Source: Fontibacter flavus
GTDB taxonomy: Bacteria > Bacteroidota > Bacteroidia > Cytophagales > Cyclobacteriaceae
NCBI RefSeq assembly: GCF_042432905.1
Contig: NZ_JBHLWI010000090.1
Coordinates: 51,958 to 115,957 of the forward strand
Length of the DNA stretch: 64,000 nucleotides
Direction: 5' to 3'
The position numbers and the translations under genes were made by a program. The notes under the pieces are model-generated. The model was given only the letters and a program-made list of their open reading frames with translations. It made no database searches and was not told the origin of the DNA. Below are positions 8,508-17,097 of the stretch, piece after piece (position 1 is the first letter of the stretch; the number at the start of each line of letters is the position of its first letter).

Positions 8508-11500
8508 CAACATTAATAAATATTTCCACATTTTTTTGTTTCTCTTTTTTCATCTGGAGCTGAACTCCTTTGCTTTTGCTCAGGAAAACCAATCCTATTT
8601 CAAATTCCCTGTAGTCAATGATGGTGTTTACAAACTGACCCGACAACAAGCATCTTCTATAGGTTTTTCAAATATTGATGAGGTTGCTGTTTTTGGTTAC
8701 CCCGGAATGCTTCCCCAAAGACTGGATAGCTTGGATCTTGAGCTCAGGGAAGTTCCAACCCAAAAAATTGGGGAAGATCTCTTCTTCTTCCTGACAGGAC
8801 CACATCAGGTCAACTTTGAAGGTGATGAGATTTCCTATCAAAAAAACCACTATTCAGATACACTTTATTATTTGGTTGGAAAAAAAATCAAAGGCAATCA
8901 GGTCAAAACCTCTAACACAGTCGGAAACGGCCAAGAATTAGACGAATTTTACAGTGTTCAAAAATTTAATTGGGATCAAATTAATATTCTAAGTTCCGGA
9001 AGATCCTGGTATTCAAACCCTTTCTTCAATGGAGAGCGGTTTTCCTTTTCATTTAACTTAGAAGAAGGTATAACCGGAAATCCACAAATAATCACCCAAA
9101 TCATGGGACAATCTCTCTCAGACAGCCGCTTTGAGTTTTTTCAAAACGGGTCAAAATTAGGTGAGATTGACATTCCCGCTATTCCCAATACCACCTATGG
9201 CATCAAAGGAAGGGAAAGTGTTTTTAGGTCGTCATTACTCAGCAATAGGGGCAATCAAAACATACAGGTAAGTAACAGGAGCAGCGACTTCAATGGAGCT
9301 GGTCATCTTGCTTACAGTTTAATCATCAGCCCTTATTCACCCCAATCCTCTCCTTTAGGTGTTTATTATGTAACAAAAACAGGAGTATTCAGAAAAAGGT
9401 CAACCTTCAAAAGCTGGCTTGTCAATGATTTTTACAACATTTTTGACATTGAGGAAAGCGCAGAAGTTAAAAATGGAGCTATGGTGATATTGTTTGACCC
9501 GGTAACCGCTAGTCCTATATCCAAATTGGCCCCTGCAGACCTAAGCGCCAGGTCAAAACAGGACAAACTTAACTTGATTATCATTTCATCAACTTCGCTA
9601 CTTTCCCAAGCCAATCGCCTTGCCCAGCATAAAAATGATATCGGGATCAATGCAAAAGTTTTTTCTATACAAGAAATTTTTGATGCTTTTGGCTATGGTA
9701 CCAAGGATGTTACTGCTTTTAGGAATTTTTTAGCTTATCAATACCTTCACAATGGCTCTCTTCAAAATGTGCTGTTCTTTGGCAAAGGCACTTTCGATTA
9801 TAAAAACAAATTGGGGGGGAGACCAAACCTGACCCCAACATACACTTCAAGAAACAGCCTGAATCCCCTAACTACTTATAGTTCTGATGATTATTTTGGT
9901 TTCCTGGAAGTGGGGCAAGGCGAATGGGTGGAAGATAATTCAGGTGATGAGCTTTTAAAAATCGGAGTTGGCCGGATACCTGCCATCAACTTTAGAGAAG
10001 CGAGGGAGGCTGTAGACAAAATCATCAATTATGAGACCCGACAAAACATGGAAGGTTCCTGGAAGCGGAATATTGCATTTTTTGCCGATGATGGGGATAA
10101 TAATATCCATCTCAATGATGCAGAGAGCCATGCCTCCTTTATCAGGACAAATCATCCCGAATTTTCAGTTCAGAAATTGTACCTGGACAGGTTTGAACAA
10201 ACCATAAATGGAAATATCCAAAGCTCAGAAGAAACAAGGGTTGCCTTATCAGAAACTTTGAAAGATGGCGTTTTATTGTTGAATTTTATCGGACATGGCA
10301 ATGAAACCACTTTGACAGCTGAGCGGGTATTTACAGTGAGCGATCTTCAAAACTTTCCTGAAAACAATTTATTACCTCTCTTTGTCACAGCAACTTGTGA
10401 ATTTGGAAGACATGACAGCCCATTCATCCGATCAGGTGCAGAAGAATTACTTTTTGCAGAGAAAAAAGGGGCCATTGGTCTATTGACCACAGGCAGACCC
10501 GTTTTTAGTTCGGTGAATTTTGCCCTGAATAAAGCATTTATTGAAAATGTGTTCCAAACAGAAAATGGCCAATATGCCGACTTGGGAACAATCTTTAGAA
10601 AAACGAAAAACAACAGTTTAAATGGGCCTTTCAACAGAAATTTTTCATTGATCGGTGATCCTTCCTTGAAACTGGCTATTCCAGACTTGAAATCTGATAG
10701 TCATCAATTTCTGGACATTGGATTAGACCAAACAATAGACACGCTGAAAGCAATGCAAGAAGTTCGCCTGACCGGCGAAATCAAAGATCCTTTAACCGGA
10801 GCAATGATCACTGATTTTCAGGGTGATTTCGAACTGACCATTTATGACAGCCCAGTAACATTCAATACTTTAGGAGATGAAAGCAGCCCTATCGAATTCA
10901 TTGAGCAATCTAATATTTTATACCAAGGAAAAGGAAAAGTGATTAATGGCATATTCTCCACTGATGCTTTTATTCCAAAGCAAATTTCAAGCACCATTGG
11001 AGAAGGAACGGTTAGGACTTACGCAATCTCTGAGGGACGTATTTTGGAGGCTTTTGGAGCAAAAAACATCCTAATCGGAGGCCAGTCTACGAATGATAAC
11101 AATGATACAGAAGGACCATTAATTAACTTAAAATTTGGCCCTGAACTACTTGAATCCGCCCCGATAATCGCATCTCCTGTATATCCTATCAACATTATTC
11201 TTGAGGATGAAAGTGGCATCCAAGTTTCATCTATCCCCGAACGCAGGAACATTACCCTTCAGGTTAATGATCAAACCCCCATCACCTTAAACCAAATGTT
11301 TTTTGCTATTGATGGTGGGTTTAAAAAAGGTAAAATCGAAACAGAATTACAAGGCCTGATTGAAGGAATCAACACCATTACTATTCAGGCTTGGGACAAT
11401 GTGGGGAATAATTCGATCAAAACAGTGCAACTTGAGGTAAAGGGCAGTTTAGACCTGCGAATACTTGAATTTCAGACATTTCCAAATCCCGCAAATGAAA

Positions 11501-11763
11501 AAAGTGTCTTTAATGTCATGCACAACAGGCCTAGAGAAAACTTATTCGTGGAAATTGAGGTTTACAGTTTGTTAGGGAACAAAATATTTTCCCTTTCAAA
11601 ACGTTATGTGCAGGCGGAACAAAATTTGAGAGATTTGGAGTGGAATTTTTTCCATAACAAAACAAAATATCCCGTAAAAGGAACTTATATTTACAAGTTA
11701 AAGCTCCAATCTGAAAAAGATGGTTCTTCAGATGTCAAGAGCGGAAAAATTATTATTCAATGA
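8500..11763 (+). CDS. porU: Type IX secretion system sortase PorU
   Basis: PorU is the gingipain-like (C25) cysteine sortase that removes C-terminal signals from T9SS cargo at the cell surface and joins the cargo to anionic LPS. The 1087-residue protein has a signal peptide (residues 1-28, ending SFAFA-Q), a long beta-rich N-terminal region, and the C25 domain (about 355-730). The catalytic His is in NFIGHGNETT (about 598) and the catalytic Cys in TATCEFGRHD (about 633). The last 80 residues form a type A T9SS sorting domain (FPNPA, VYSLLGNKIF, GTYIYKLKL, GKIIIQ), as in the Porphyromonas protein, which keeps its own C-terminal signal. The following gene is porV, its complex partner. Coupled to neighbours by 8-bp and 4-bp overlaps. 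Confidence 0.95.
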   Translation: MLNNINKYFHIFLFLFFHLELNSFAFAQENQSYFKFPVVNDGVYKLTRQQASSIGFSNIDEVAVFGYPGMLPQRLDSLDLELREVPTQKIGEDLFFFLTGPHQVNFEGDEISYQKNHYSDTLYYLVGKKIKGNQVKTSNTVGNGQELDEFYSVQKFNWDQINILSSGRSWYSNPFFNGERFSFSFNLEEGITGNPQIITQIMGQSLSDSRFEFFQNGSKLGEIDIPAIPNTTYGIKGRESVFRSSLLSNRGNQNIQVSNRSSDFNGAGHLAYSLIISPYSPQSSPLGVYYVTKTGVFRKRSTFKSWLVNDFYNIFDIEESAEVKNGAMVILFDPVTASPISKLAPADLSARSKQDKLNLIIISSTSLLSQANRLAQHKNDIGINAKVFSIQEIFDAFGYGTKDVTAFRNFLAYQYLHNGSLQNVLFFGKGTFDYKNKLGGRPNLTPTYTSRNSLNPLTTYSSDDYFGFLEVGQGEWVEDNSGDELLKIGVGRIPAINFREAREAVDKIINYETRQNMEGSWKRNIAFFADDGDNNIHLNDAESHASFIRTNHPEFSVQKLYLDRFEQTINGNIQSSEETRVALSETLKDGVLLLNFIGHGNETTLTAERVFTVSDLQNFPENNLLPLFVTATCEFGRHDSPFIRSGAEELLFAEKKGAIGLLTTGRPVFSSVNFALNKAFIENVFQTENGQYADLGTIFRKTKNNSLNGPFNRNFSLIGDPSLKLAIPDLKSDSHQFLDIGLDQTIDTLKAMQEVRLTGEIKDPLTGAMITDFQGDFELTIYDSPVTFNTLGDESSPIEFIEQSNILYQGKGKVINGIFSTDAFIPKQISSTIGEGTVRTYAISEGRILEAFGAKNILIGGQSTNDNNDTEGPLINLKFGPELLESAPIIASPVYPINIILEDESGIQVSSIPERRNITLQVNDQTPITLNQMFFAIDGGFKKGKIETELQGLIEGINTITIQAWDNVGNNSIKTVQLEVKGSLDLRILEFQTFPNPANEKSVFNVMHNRPRENLFVEIEVYSLLGNKIFSLSKRYVQAEQNLRDLEWNFFHNKTKYPVKGTYIYKLKLQSEKDGSSDVKSGKIIIQ

Positions 11764-12983
11764 AAATATCGGCAAAACCAGTTGTAACTTCATTTATTTT
11801 TTTAGGGATAAGCCTTCTGTCTCTTGTTGCACAGGCACAAAATTCCCCTGTAATTTCAGGACAAGACCCTAATAGAAGGGTTATCACAACTGCTGTGCCT
11901 TTTCTAAACTTTGCTCCTGATAGCCGTCATTCTGCTATGGGAGATGTTGGTGTAGCGACCAGTCCAGATGCTTTTTCTGCACATTGGAATGCCGGCAAAC
12001 TTTCCTTTATCGAAAATGACATGGGCTTCTCTTTATCTTACTCTCCATGGCTAGGAAGATTGGTCAATGATATGTTTGTCTCCTATTTGACAGGATACAA
12101 AAAAATTGATGATGTTTCAGCATTTGGTTTCGATCTAAGGTACTTTAATATGGGTGATATTGAATTAACGGATGGAAGAGGACAACCTTTGGGGGAATTC
12201 ACACCAAGAGATATTGCGATAGGTGGAACCTACTCCCGAAAATTATCTGACAATCTTGGATTAGGAATTTCCGCCAGATTTATACACTCCAATCTTTCTG
12301 GAAATATTTCATCAGTCGGAGGTAGCGAAAGCCGTCCTGGTATCAGTGTTGGAACAGATGTGGGAGTCTATTACACCAAAGAAGTATTGTCTGGAAACAA
12401 AACTGGGATTTGGTCATGGGGGGCTACTATCAGCAATATAGGCCCTAAAATCACCTATAACAGTGCTGAAGATTTGGATTTTATCCCAACAAATTTAAGA
12501 TTGGGAACCGCCTACACTGTTAATTTCGACGACTATAATTCCCTGACATTTGCCCTGGACTTCAATAAATTATTGGTTCCATCACCTCCTATCTACAAAA
12601 GAAACGAAGACGGTTCATTAGCCACAGATGACAATGGAAATCTGATTATAGAACCAGGAAATGGAAGAGACCCGAACAGACCATTATTGTCCGGTATGTT
12701 CCTGTCTTTTGCTGATGCTCCCGGAGGTTTCAGAGAAGAAATGCAGGAGGTGATGATTTCCTATGGCATGGAATACAAATACAATGACATGTTTGCCTTA
12801 AGAACAGGTTATTTTTATGAGAACCCTAACAAAGGGGGCAGAAGGTATTTTACTATGGGACTAGGCTATGTTTATAAAGAGGCAGTGGCTTTTGACTTTT
12901 CATATTTAGTTCCTCAAACACAAAACCACCCATTAGCAGAGACTTTAAGGGTATCCCTTACTTACAATATTCAAACAAGATGA
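11760..12983 (+). CDS. porV: Type IX secretion system outer-membrane protein PorV
   Basis: 407 residues with a signal peptide cleaved around residue 27 (LLSLVAQA-QN). PorV (LptO) is a 14-strand FadL-like barrel that escorts cargo from the translocon SprA to the PorU sortase. Family motifs seen: FLNFAPDSRHSAMGDVGVAT near the N-terminus, then SAHWNAGKL, repeated amphipathic strands, GMEYKYNDMFALRTGYFYE and a C-terminal strand LRVSLTYNI. Start overlaps the porU stop (ATGA). The adjacency of porU and porV fixes the assignment, as other barrels of this family lack the PDSR motif context. Confidence 0.95.
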   Translation: MKISAKPVVTSFIFLGISLLSLVAQAQNSPVISGQDPNRRVITTAVPFLNFAPDSRHSAMGDVGVATSPDAFSAHWNAGKLSFIENDMGFSLSYSPWLGRLVNDMFVSYLTGYKKIDDVSAFGFDLRYFNMGDIELTDGRGQPLGEFTPRDIAIGGTYSRKLSDNLGLGISARFIHSNLSGNISSVGGSESRPGISVGTDVGVYYTKEVLSGNKTGIWSWGATISNIGPKITYNSAEDLDFIPTNLRLGTAYTVNFDDYNSLTFALDFNKLLVPSPPIYKRNEDGSLATDDNGNLIIEPGNGRDPNRPLLSGMFLSFADAPGGFREEMQEVMISYGMEYKYNDMFALRTGYFYENPNKGGRRYFTMGLGYVYKEAVAFDFSYLVPQTQNHPLAETLRVSLTYNIQTR

Positions 12984-14251
12984 CAGTCAATAGGTCTATT
13001 GCTCCGGATTTTATCATTCCTGAGCACATTACCTTTCCAAAACCCATAAAACGGACTCTTCAAAACGGAGTCCATTTATATTTTATCCCTACACCTGAAA
13101 TCAACGCCATCAGATTGGAAATCAATGCAGATGGGATGGGATGGGAAAATAAAAACGAAAAGAAACTTTCTTCCTTTTTTACCCTGCATATGTTATTGGA
13201 GGGAACCCACCAAAAATCTGCTGAAGAATTAGATGATTTTTTTGACACTTATGCTTCCGAAGTGGAAATTATTTCAAGCTTTGAATACAATGGGCTTGCC
13301 CTTTTGACTACCAAAAAACATTTCGCTACCGTGCTCCCTGTTTTTAGGGAATTGTTGACAGAAGCGGTATTTCCCGAAAAGGAACTTGCCAAAAGGAAGT
13401 CCCAAAAAGCATTAAATATCAGTATTCAGAGAGAAAAAACCGGTGTTAGAGGTTCACAGCTATTCAGGCAGGAGCTTTTTGGAAAAGAACATCCATATGG
13501 ACAAATTGCTGATGAAGGAGATGTAGAAATTATCAAAAGGGAAGATCTTTTGGATTTTTACAAAAATCATCTTTGGGTCAATCCTGAAATTTTTGTTACA
13601 GGAAATGTAACAGAGGAAGACATCAAGCTTATCTCTGATTATTTAGGTGATTTGCCTGTGCTCAAAAAAATCATAATACTTCCGGAATTTTCAAATCAAA
13701 AACTCCAAAGAGTAAATGAACCATGGGAGAAAGCAGTACAATCAAGTATAAGGATCGGTTGCCACCTACTCCCTAAAAACCACCCTGATTATTTTGGCTT
13801 TTGGGCTTTCAATGTATTCTTGGGGGGATATTTTGGTGGAAGATTGATCAAAAATATCCGAGAAGACAAAGGCCATACATACGGGATCTACAGTAGCATA
13901 GGTGGACTTAAATCATCAGATTATTGGGTAGTCATGGCCGATGTAATCAAAGGACATACCGAAGAAGTCATCCTTGAAATTTATAAGGAAATTGACAAAC
14001 TCCAAAATGAACCCGTTTCTTCTGAGGAACTCGAAACTGTTCGGAATTATATGGTCGGTAATCTCTTGTCGAGTTTTAGTTCTTCTTTCGAGTTGATTTC
14101 CAGATTCAAATCCATACATCAAGCAGGACTTGACTTAAGCTACTTTGAAAAGCAATTGGATTTTATCAAAAATTTCCGCGCTGAAGATATTCAGGCTATT
14201 GGTAAAAAATACCTTGACAAAGAACAAATGGTAGAAATCGTTGTGGGATAA
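12980..14251 (+). CDS. M16-family peptidase homologue without the HxxEH zinc site
   Basis: 423 residues with both M16 halves. The inverted zinc motif HxxEH falls at residues 66-70, where the sequence is FFTLH: the first His and the Glu are missing, though the following EGTHQKSAEEL block aligns well. The C-terminal half keeps GGYFGGRLIKNIREDKGHTYGIYSS, including the Arg/Tyr typical of the partner half. It therefore resembles the non-catalytic subunit of heterodimeric M16 enzymes (as in mitochondrial processing peptidase alpha). No signal peptide, so probably cytosolic. It is the last gene of the pssA-porU-porV run, overlapping porV by 4 bp. No zinc-binding partner is in the window. Confidence 0.85.
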   Translation: MTVNRSIAPDFIIPEHITFPKPIKRTLQNGVHLYFIPTPEINAIRLEINADGMGWENKNEKKLSSFFTLHMLLEGTHQKSAEELDDFFDTYASEVEIISSFEYNGLALLTTKKHFATVLPVFRELLTEAVFPEKELAKRKSQKALNISIQREKTGVRGSQLFRQELFGKEHPYGQIADEGDVEIIKREDLLDFYKNHLWVNPEIFVTGNVTEEDIKLISDYLGDLPVLKKIIILPEFSNQKLQRVNEPWEKAVQSSIRIGCHLLPKNHPDYFGFWAFNVFLGGYFGGRLIKNIREDKGHTYGIYSSIGGLKSSDYWVVMADVIKGHTEEVILEIYKEIDKLQNEPVSSEELETVRNYMVGNLLSSFSSSFELISRFKSIHQAGLDLSYFEKQLDFIKNFRAEDIQAIGKKYLDKEQMVEIVVG

Positions 14252-14292
14252 AACTGTATATGGTTTTACAAGAAAACATGATTCTAAATGAT

Positions 14293-14322
14293 AAACCACA
14301 AGAATTTCTTGGTTTTAAAGTT
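14293..14322. terminator. Possible terminator between convergent genes
   Basis: An imperfect hairpin (AAACCA-CAAGAA with TTCTTGGTTT) followed by a T-rich stretch lies between the M16 gene and the convergent glycosyltransferase. The stem has a bulge, so this is a weak call. Confidence 0.35.
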
Positions 14323-14370
14323 AAATTGAAATCCAAAAAGGAATAATGATCAATGATCATAAGAAAAAAA

Positions 14371-15336
14371 TCAAGACTTTATTTTTTCGTATAAATCAGA
14401 AACATCCCATTCGTTTTTTAGCCATTCTTTAAAAAAGTAAAAAGTGATGCCTTTGGCACCCAATATGTTTGCCAAATCCATAAAGCCTTTTGCAGCTTTG
14501 AAGTTAGCAGACCAAAGTGCATGTTTCAATTCATGCATCACACGCTTGAGCAGTGCCTTATCTTCATCCTTATTTTGATTAATTAGTTTGATTTTTTTAC
14601 AGATCGTCAGCGTAGATGGCAGCATAACTGAATTTCTGGAACGATATTGTCCAGCTGACATCGAGTTTTCATGCAGCCTTTTTGATACTCCAATGTGGTC
14701 TGAAAAAACAAATGGATGTTTTCTTGCCAATCTGACCATTATATCAAAATCCTCATAGACCAAGTATTCATCATAAAGACCTATGGATTTGAAAAAGTCA
14801 GACCTGATCATCATGGTCACAGACAGTATTGTATGTCTGGCGACGAGTAGTTGATACATTTCTCCTTGAACTACTTTTTCAGACAACTTGCCTTTCTTAT
14901 TCCTTTTGTAAAATGTTTCCCCTGTTTTATCCTCTCCAATAAAATATGCATCAGAAAAACAAACAGCCGACCGTATATTGGATTCAAGTTTAAGCACACT
15001 TTTGCTGATATGATCAGGTAGCAAAACATCATCTCCTGCATAATCTATAAAGTACTTTCCCTGAATGATGCGGAATGCCTTATTAAAACTTTTACAATAA
15101 GGCAAAGGCCTATTCCTGTAAACCGTTTTGATAGGGATATGATCCAGATGCTCTTTCACCCATTGATTAATTTTTTCTCGACTTCGGTCCTCACTCCCAT
15201 TATCCACGAGGATCAATTCCAAAGAAGGATAATCCTGCTTCAGAATAGCATCCAATGCCTCTATTACAAATTCTGAATGGTTAAAAACTGTACAGATAAT
15301 GGAAACCAAAGGTTGGGTATCGGGCTGCTTCATCAC
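14371..15336 (-). CDS. Family 2 glycosyltransferase
   Basis: A 321-residue GT-A enzyme. N-terminal VSIICTVFNHSEFVIEALDAIL, the nucleotide-binding strand LVDNGSEDRS, and the DxD-like metal motif YAGDDVLLPDH (about 98-108) are all present; the acceptor region includes YEDFDIMVRLAR. There is no transmembrane tail, so it is cytosolic or peripheral. Its start overlaps the stop of the upstream cupin gene by 1 bp, giving a two-gene unit. The cupin resembles dTDP-sugar ketoisomerases, so a role in surface polysaccharide or glycoprotein glycan assembly is likely, but donor and acceptor cannot be read from sequence. Confidence 0.9.
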   Translation of the reverse strand: MMKQPDTQPLVSIICTVFNHSEFVIEALDAILKQDYPSLELILVDNGSEDRSREKINQWVKEHLDHIPIKTVYRNRPLPYCKSFNKAFRIIQGKYFIDYAGDDVLLPDHISKSVLKLESNIRSAVCFSDAYFIGEDKTGETFYKRNKKGKLSEKVVQGEMYQLLVARHTILSVTMMIRSDFFKSIGLYDEYLVYEDFDIMVRLARKHPFVFSDHIGVSKRLHENSMSAGQYRSRNSVMLPSTLTICKKIKLINQNKDEDKALLKRVMHELKHALWSANFKAAKGFMDLANILGAKGITFYFFKEWLKNEWDVSDLYEKIKS

Positions 15337-15764
15337 TACCTGCTTTTTTGATAATTTGATTGAAGATTTGCAAAATCTGCTTTGTCCCTGATATAATCTT
15401 CTTCACAAAACTCCTGATCGGAAAGCACCAAAAGGATGGCATCTTTCCCAATACAAACGGAAGACCAAACCAATGGGGGTAAAAACAAGGCCTTATCTGG
15501 GCTGGACAACTCAAAATGAAAAGTATTTTTCTCTACATCTTCCAACTCCACTTGTACTGCCCCATTTAGACAGATCAGCAGTTGGGATTCCTTCTTATGG
15601 GCATGTACTCCTCTCTTAGCTCCCACGGACACTGAACTTATCCAGAAGGTCCGTTTGATTTGAAAAGAAAAATCAGATGAAGGTTCAAAAAAAGTCAGCT
15701 TCCCAGTTGCGCTAGTCCTATTCTCCAGTTCAAGTATTCTTGGGGCCATCAAATCTTGCTTCAT
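15336..15764 (-). CDS. FdtA/QdtA-like cupin (sugar 3,4-ketoisomerase family)
   Basis: 142 residues of the WxcM/FdtA cupin family, whose studied members isomerise dTDP-4-keto-6-deoxyglucose to 3-keto sugars. Motifs: GKLTFFEPSSDF near the N-terminus, RTFWISSV, then RGVHAHKKESQLLICLNG with the active-site His pair (HAH), and ALFLPPLVWSSV. M1 (15764) would overlap the divergent yigZ reading frame; M6 (15749, MAPRILEL) is an equally good start. No rmlA or rmlB genes or aminotransferase sit alongside, so the nucleotide sugar must come from elsewhere or the activity has changed. Confidence 0.8.
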   Translation of the reverse strand: MKQDLMAPRILELENRTSATGKLTFFEPSSDFSFQIKRTFWISSVSVGAKRGVHAHKKESQLLICLNGAVQVELEDVEKNTFHFELSSPDKALFLPPLVWSSVCIGKDAILLVLSDQEFCEEDYIRDKADFANLQSNYQKSR

Positions 15765-15817
15765 ACTGCTAAATATAACTTATTCGGGTATAATCATCCA
15801 AGACTGCCTGATTTTAT

Positions 15818-15825
15818 TAATTTTG
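15818..15825 (+). promoter_or_regulatory. Possible -7 element for yigZ
   Basis: TAATTTTG matches the Bacteroidota TAnnTTTG box exactly. It would place transcription start near 15832 and supports a yigZ start at 15858. No clear TTTG box was found at the expected distance upstream. Confidence 0.35.
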
Positions 15826-15857
15826 GACTTCAAGAAAGACCAAAGTTAATAAGACCA

Positions 15858-16469
15858 TTGGAGATAGAAGACAGTTACCTTACCCTAAATACAACATCAG
15901 AGGGCCTTTATAAAGAAAAAGGAAGTAAATTTTTGGCTTTTGCCTATCCTGTTGATTCAGAAGATCAGATCAAAGAAACCTTGGACGAACTAAGAAAGAG
16001 GTACTATGATGCCAGACACCATTGTTATGCTTACATACTGGGCAAAAATCAGGATATTTACCGGGCCAATGATGATGGAGAGCCCAATCATTCAGCTGGG
16101 GATCCGATTTTAGGTCAAATTCGATCCCATCAGCTTACCAATGTCTTGATAGTTGTCATCAGATACTTTGGTGGAACAAAATTAGGTGTAGGAGGTCTTA
16201 TCTCAGCTTATAAAACTGCTGCTGCAGAAGCTATCGAAAACAATGAAATCATAATAGCCATTGTCCATTCGCGATTAGTTGTTGATTTTGACTACTTGGC
16301 CATGAATGATGTAATGAAAATCATCAAGGATTTTGACCTACAGATAGTAAACCAGAAATTTGATAACATTTGCCGACTTGAGATTCAGGTCAGGGAAAAA
16401 TTCAAAGCCAAAGTCATTGAAAAATTTGAGGATATCCAAGGTGTGAATGATGTAAAAGAAATTAGTTGA
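15858..16469 (+). CDS. yigZ: YigZ/IMPACT family protein
   Basis: Family of small RNA- or ribosome-associated proteins related to eukaryotic IMPACT; exact role uncertain. Signature blocks: KGSKFLAFAYPV, DARHHCYAYILG, DDGEPNHSAGDPIL, and VVIRYFGGTKLGVGGLISAY, followed by a C-terminal ferredoxin-like domain (DUF1949). The open frame extends to an ATG at 15756, but that start would overlap the divergent cupin gene, and the added 34 residues resemble no family member. The TTG at 15858 (LEIEDSYLTL) gives 203 residues, the normal length, and lies just after a TAATTTTG box. Start position is therefore inferred; the family is certain. Confidence 0.85.
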   Translation: MEIEDSYLTLNTTSEGLYKEKGSKFLAFAYPVDSEDQIKETLDELRKRYYDARHHCYAYILGKNQDIYRANDDGEPNHSAGDPILGQIRSHQLTNVLIVVIRYFGGTKLGVGGLISAYKTAAAEAIENNEIIIAIVHSRLVVDFDYLAMNDVMKIIKDFDLQIVNQKFDNICRLEIQVREKFKAKVIEKFEDIQGVNDVKEIS

Positions 16470-16494
16470 GAATTACTTGTCGATTAAAAAATTC

Positions 16495-17097
16495 TCATTT
16501 ATTGAACAATTCATCCAGGTATCCTTGATACTGAAGTTTTTTAAAGATCTCAAGACATACCCAAGCATCTGTTGCTGCATATAATTTTTGCTTTTGCGTC
16601 AATTCAGATGCCTCCCAATTGGAAACCTGCTCTGATTTGGAAATCCTCATATTCAGCACCATGGCAGCGAGATTCCTTACACCAACATTTTCAAAACCTA
16701 CTTTTTTCAGTTCTTCATTCAGGTCAAAAAAACTCTGAGGCTGAAAGCCAACAGCCACCTTGCGCAATCCTCTTAAATCATCCAAAACGGCTGCTCCTAT
16801 TTTAACAATGTTGGGTTCTTCTAAAATATCCTGAATCAACCTGGGCATGCCTATTTCATTCAGCCGGATCAAATATGCTACTTCATCAGTAGCCAATTGT
16901 AGAAGAGAAACATAATACTGGGTTCCTTTTCTAAATGAAGGCCTCGTTTCTGTGTCAAAACCTATCAAAGTGTGGCTTCCAAGCTCATCAACAGCTTCTT
17001 TGATCTGTTCTTTAGAATTTACCAACACAATTTCTCCTTCAAACTGCCCTAAGGGTAATGCATTAATCGACTCCTTGTCAATTTTTTTAATAATCAT
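16495..17097 (-). CDS. DEDD 3'-5' exonuclease domain protein (RNase D/WRN-like)
   Basis: A 200-residue stand-alone exonuclease domain. Exo I motif: LIGFDTETRPSF (Asp and Glu ligands). Exo II: KIGAAVLDDLRGL. Exo III: YAATDAWVCLEIF (catalytic Tyr/Asp). It lacks the HRDC domains of full RNase D, so it is closer to the short WRN-exo-like proteins found in many Bacteroidota. Substrate is probably RNA or DNA 3' ends. It overlaps the end of nhaC by 4 bp and is thus co-transcribed with a sodium/proton antiporter. The functional reason for that pairing is unknown. Confidence 0.88.
   Translation of the reverse strand: MIIKKIDKESINALPLGQFEGEIVLVNSKEQIKEAVDELGSHTLIGFDTETRPSFRKGTQYYVSLLQLATDEVAYLIRLNEIGMPRLIQDILEEPNIVKIGAAVLDDLRGLRKVAVGFQPQSFFDLNEELKKVGFENVGVRNLAAMVLNMRISKSEQVSNWEASELTQKQKLYAATDAWVCLEIFKKLQYQGYLDELFNK

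Noticed and set aside
15756..15857. Upstream part of the yigZ frame
   Set aside because: It overlaps the divergent cupin start and lies before a TAATTTTG box; the added residues do not resemble the family.
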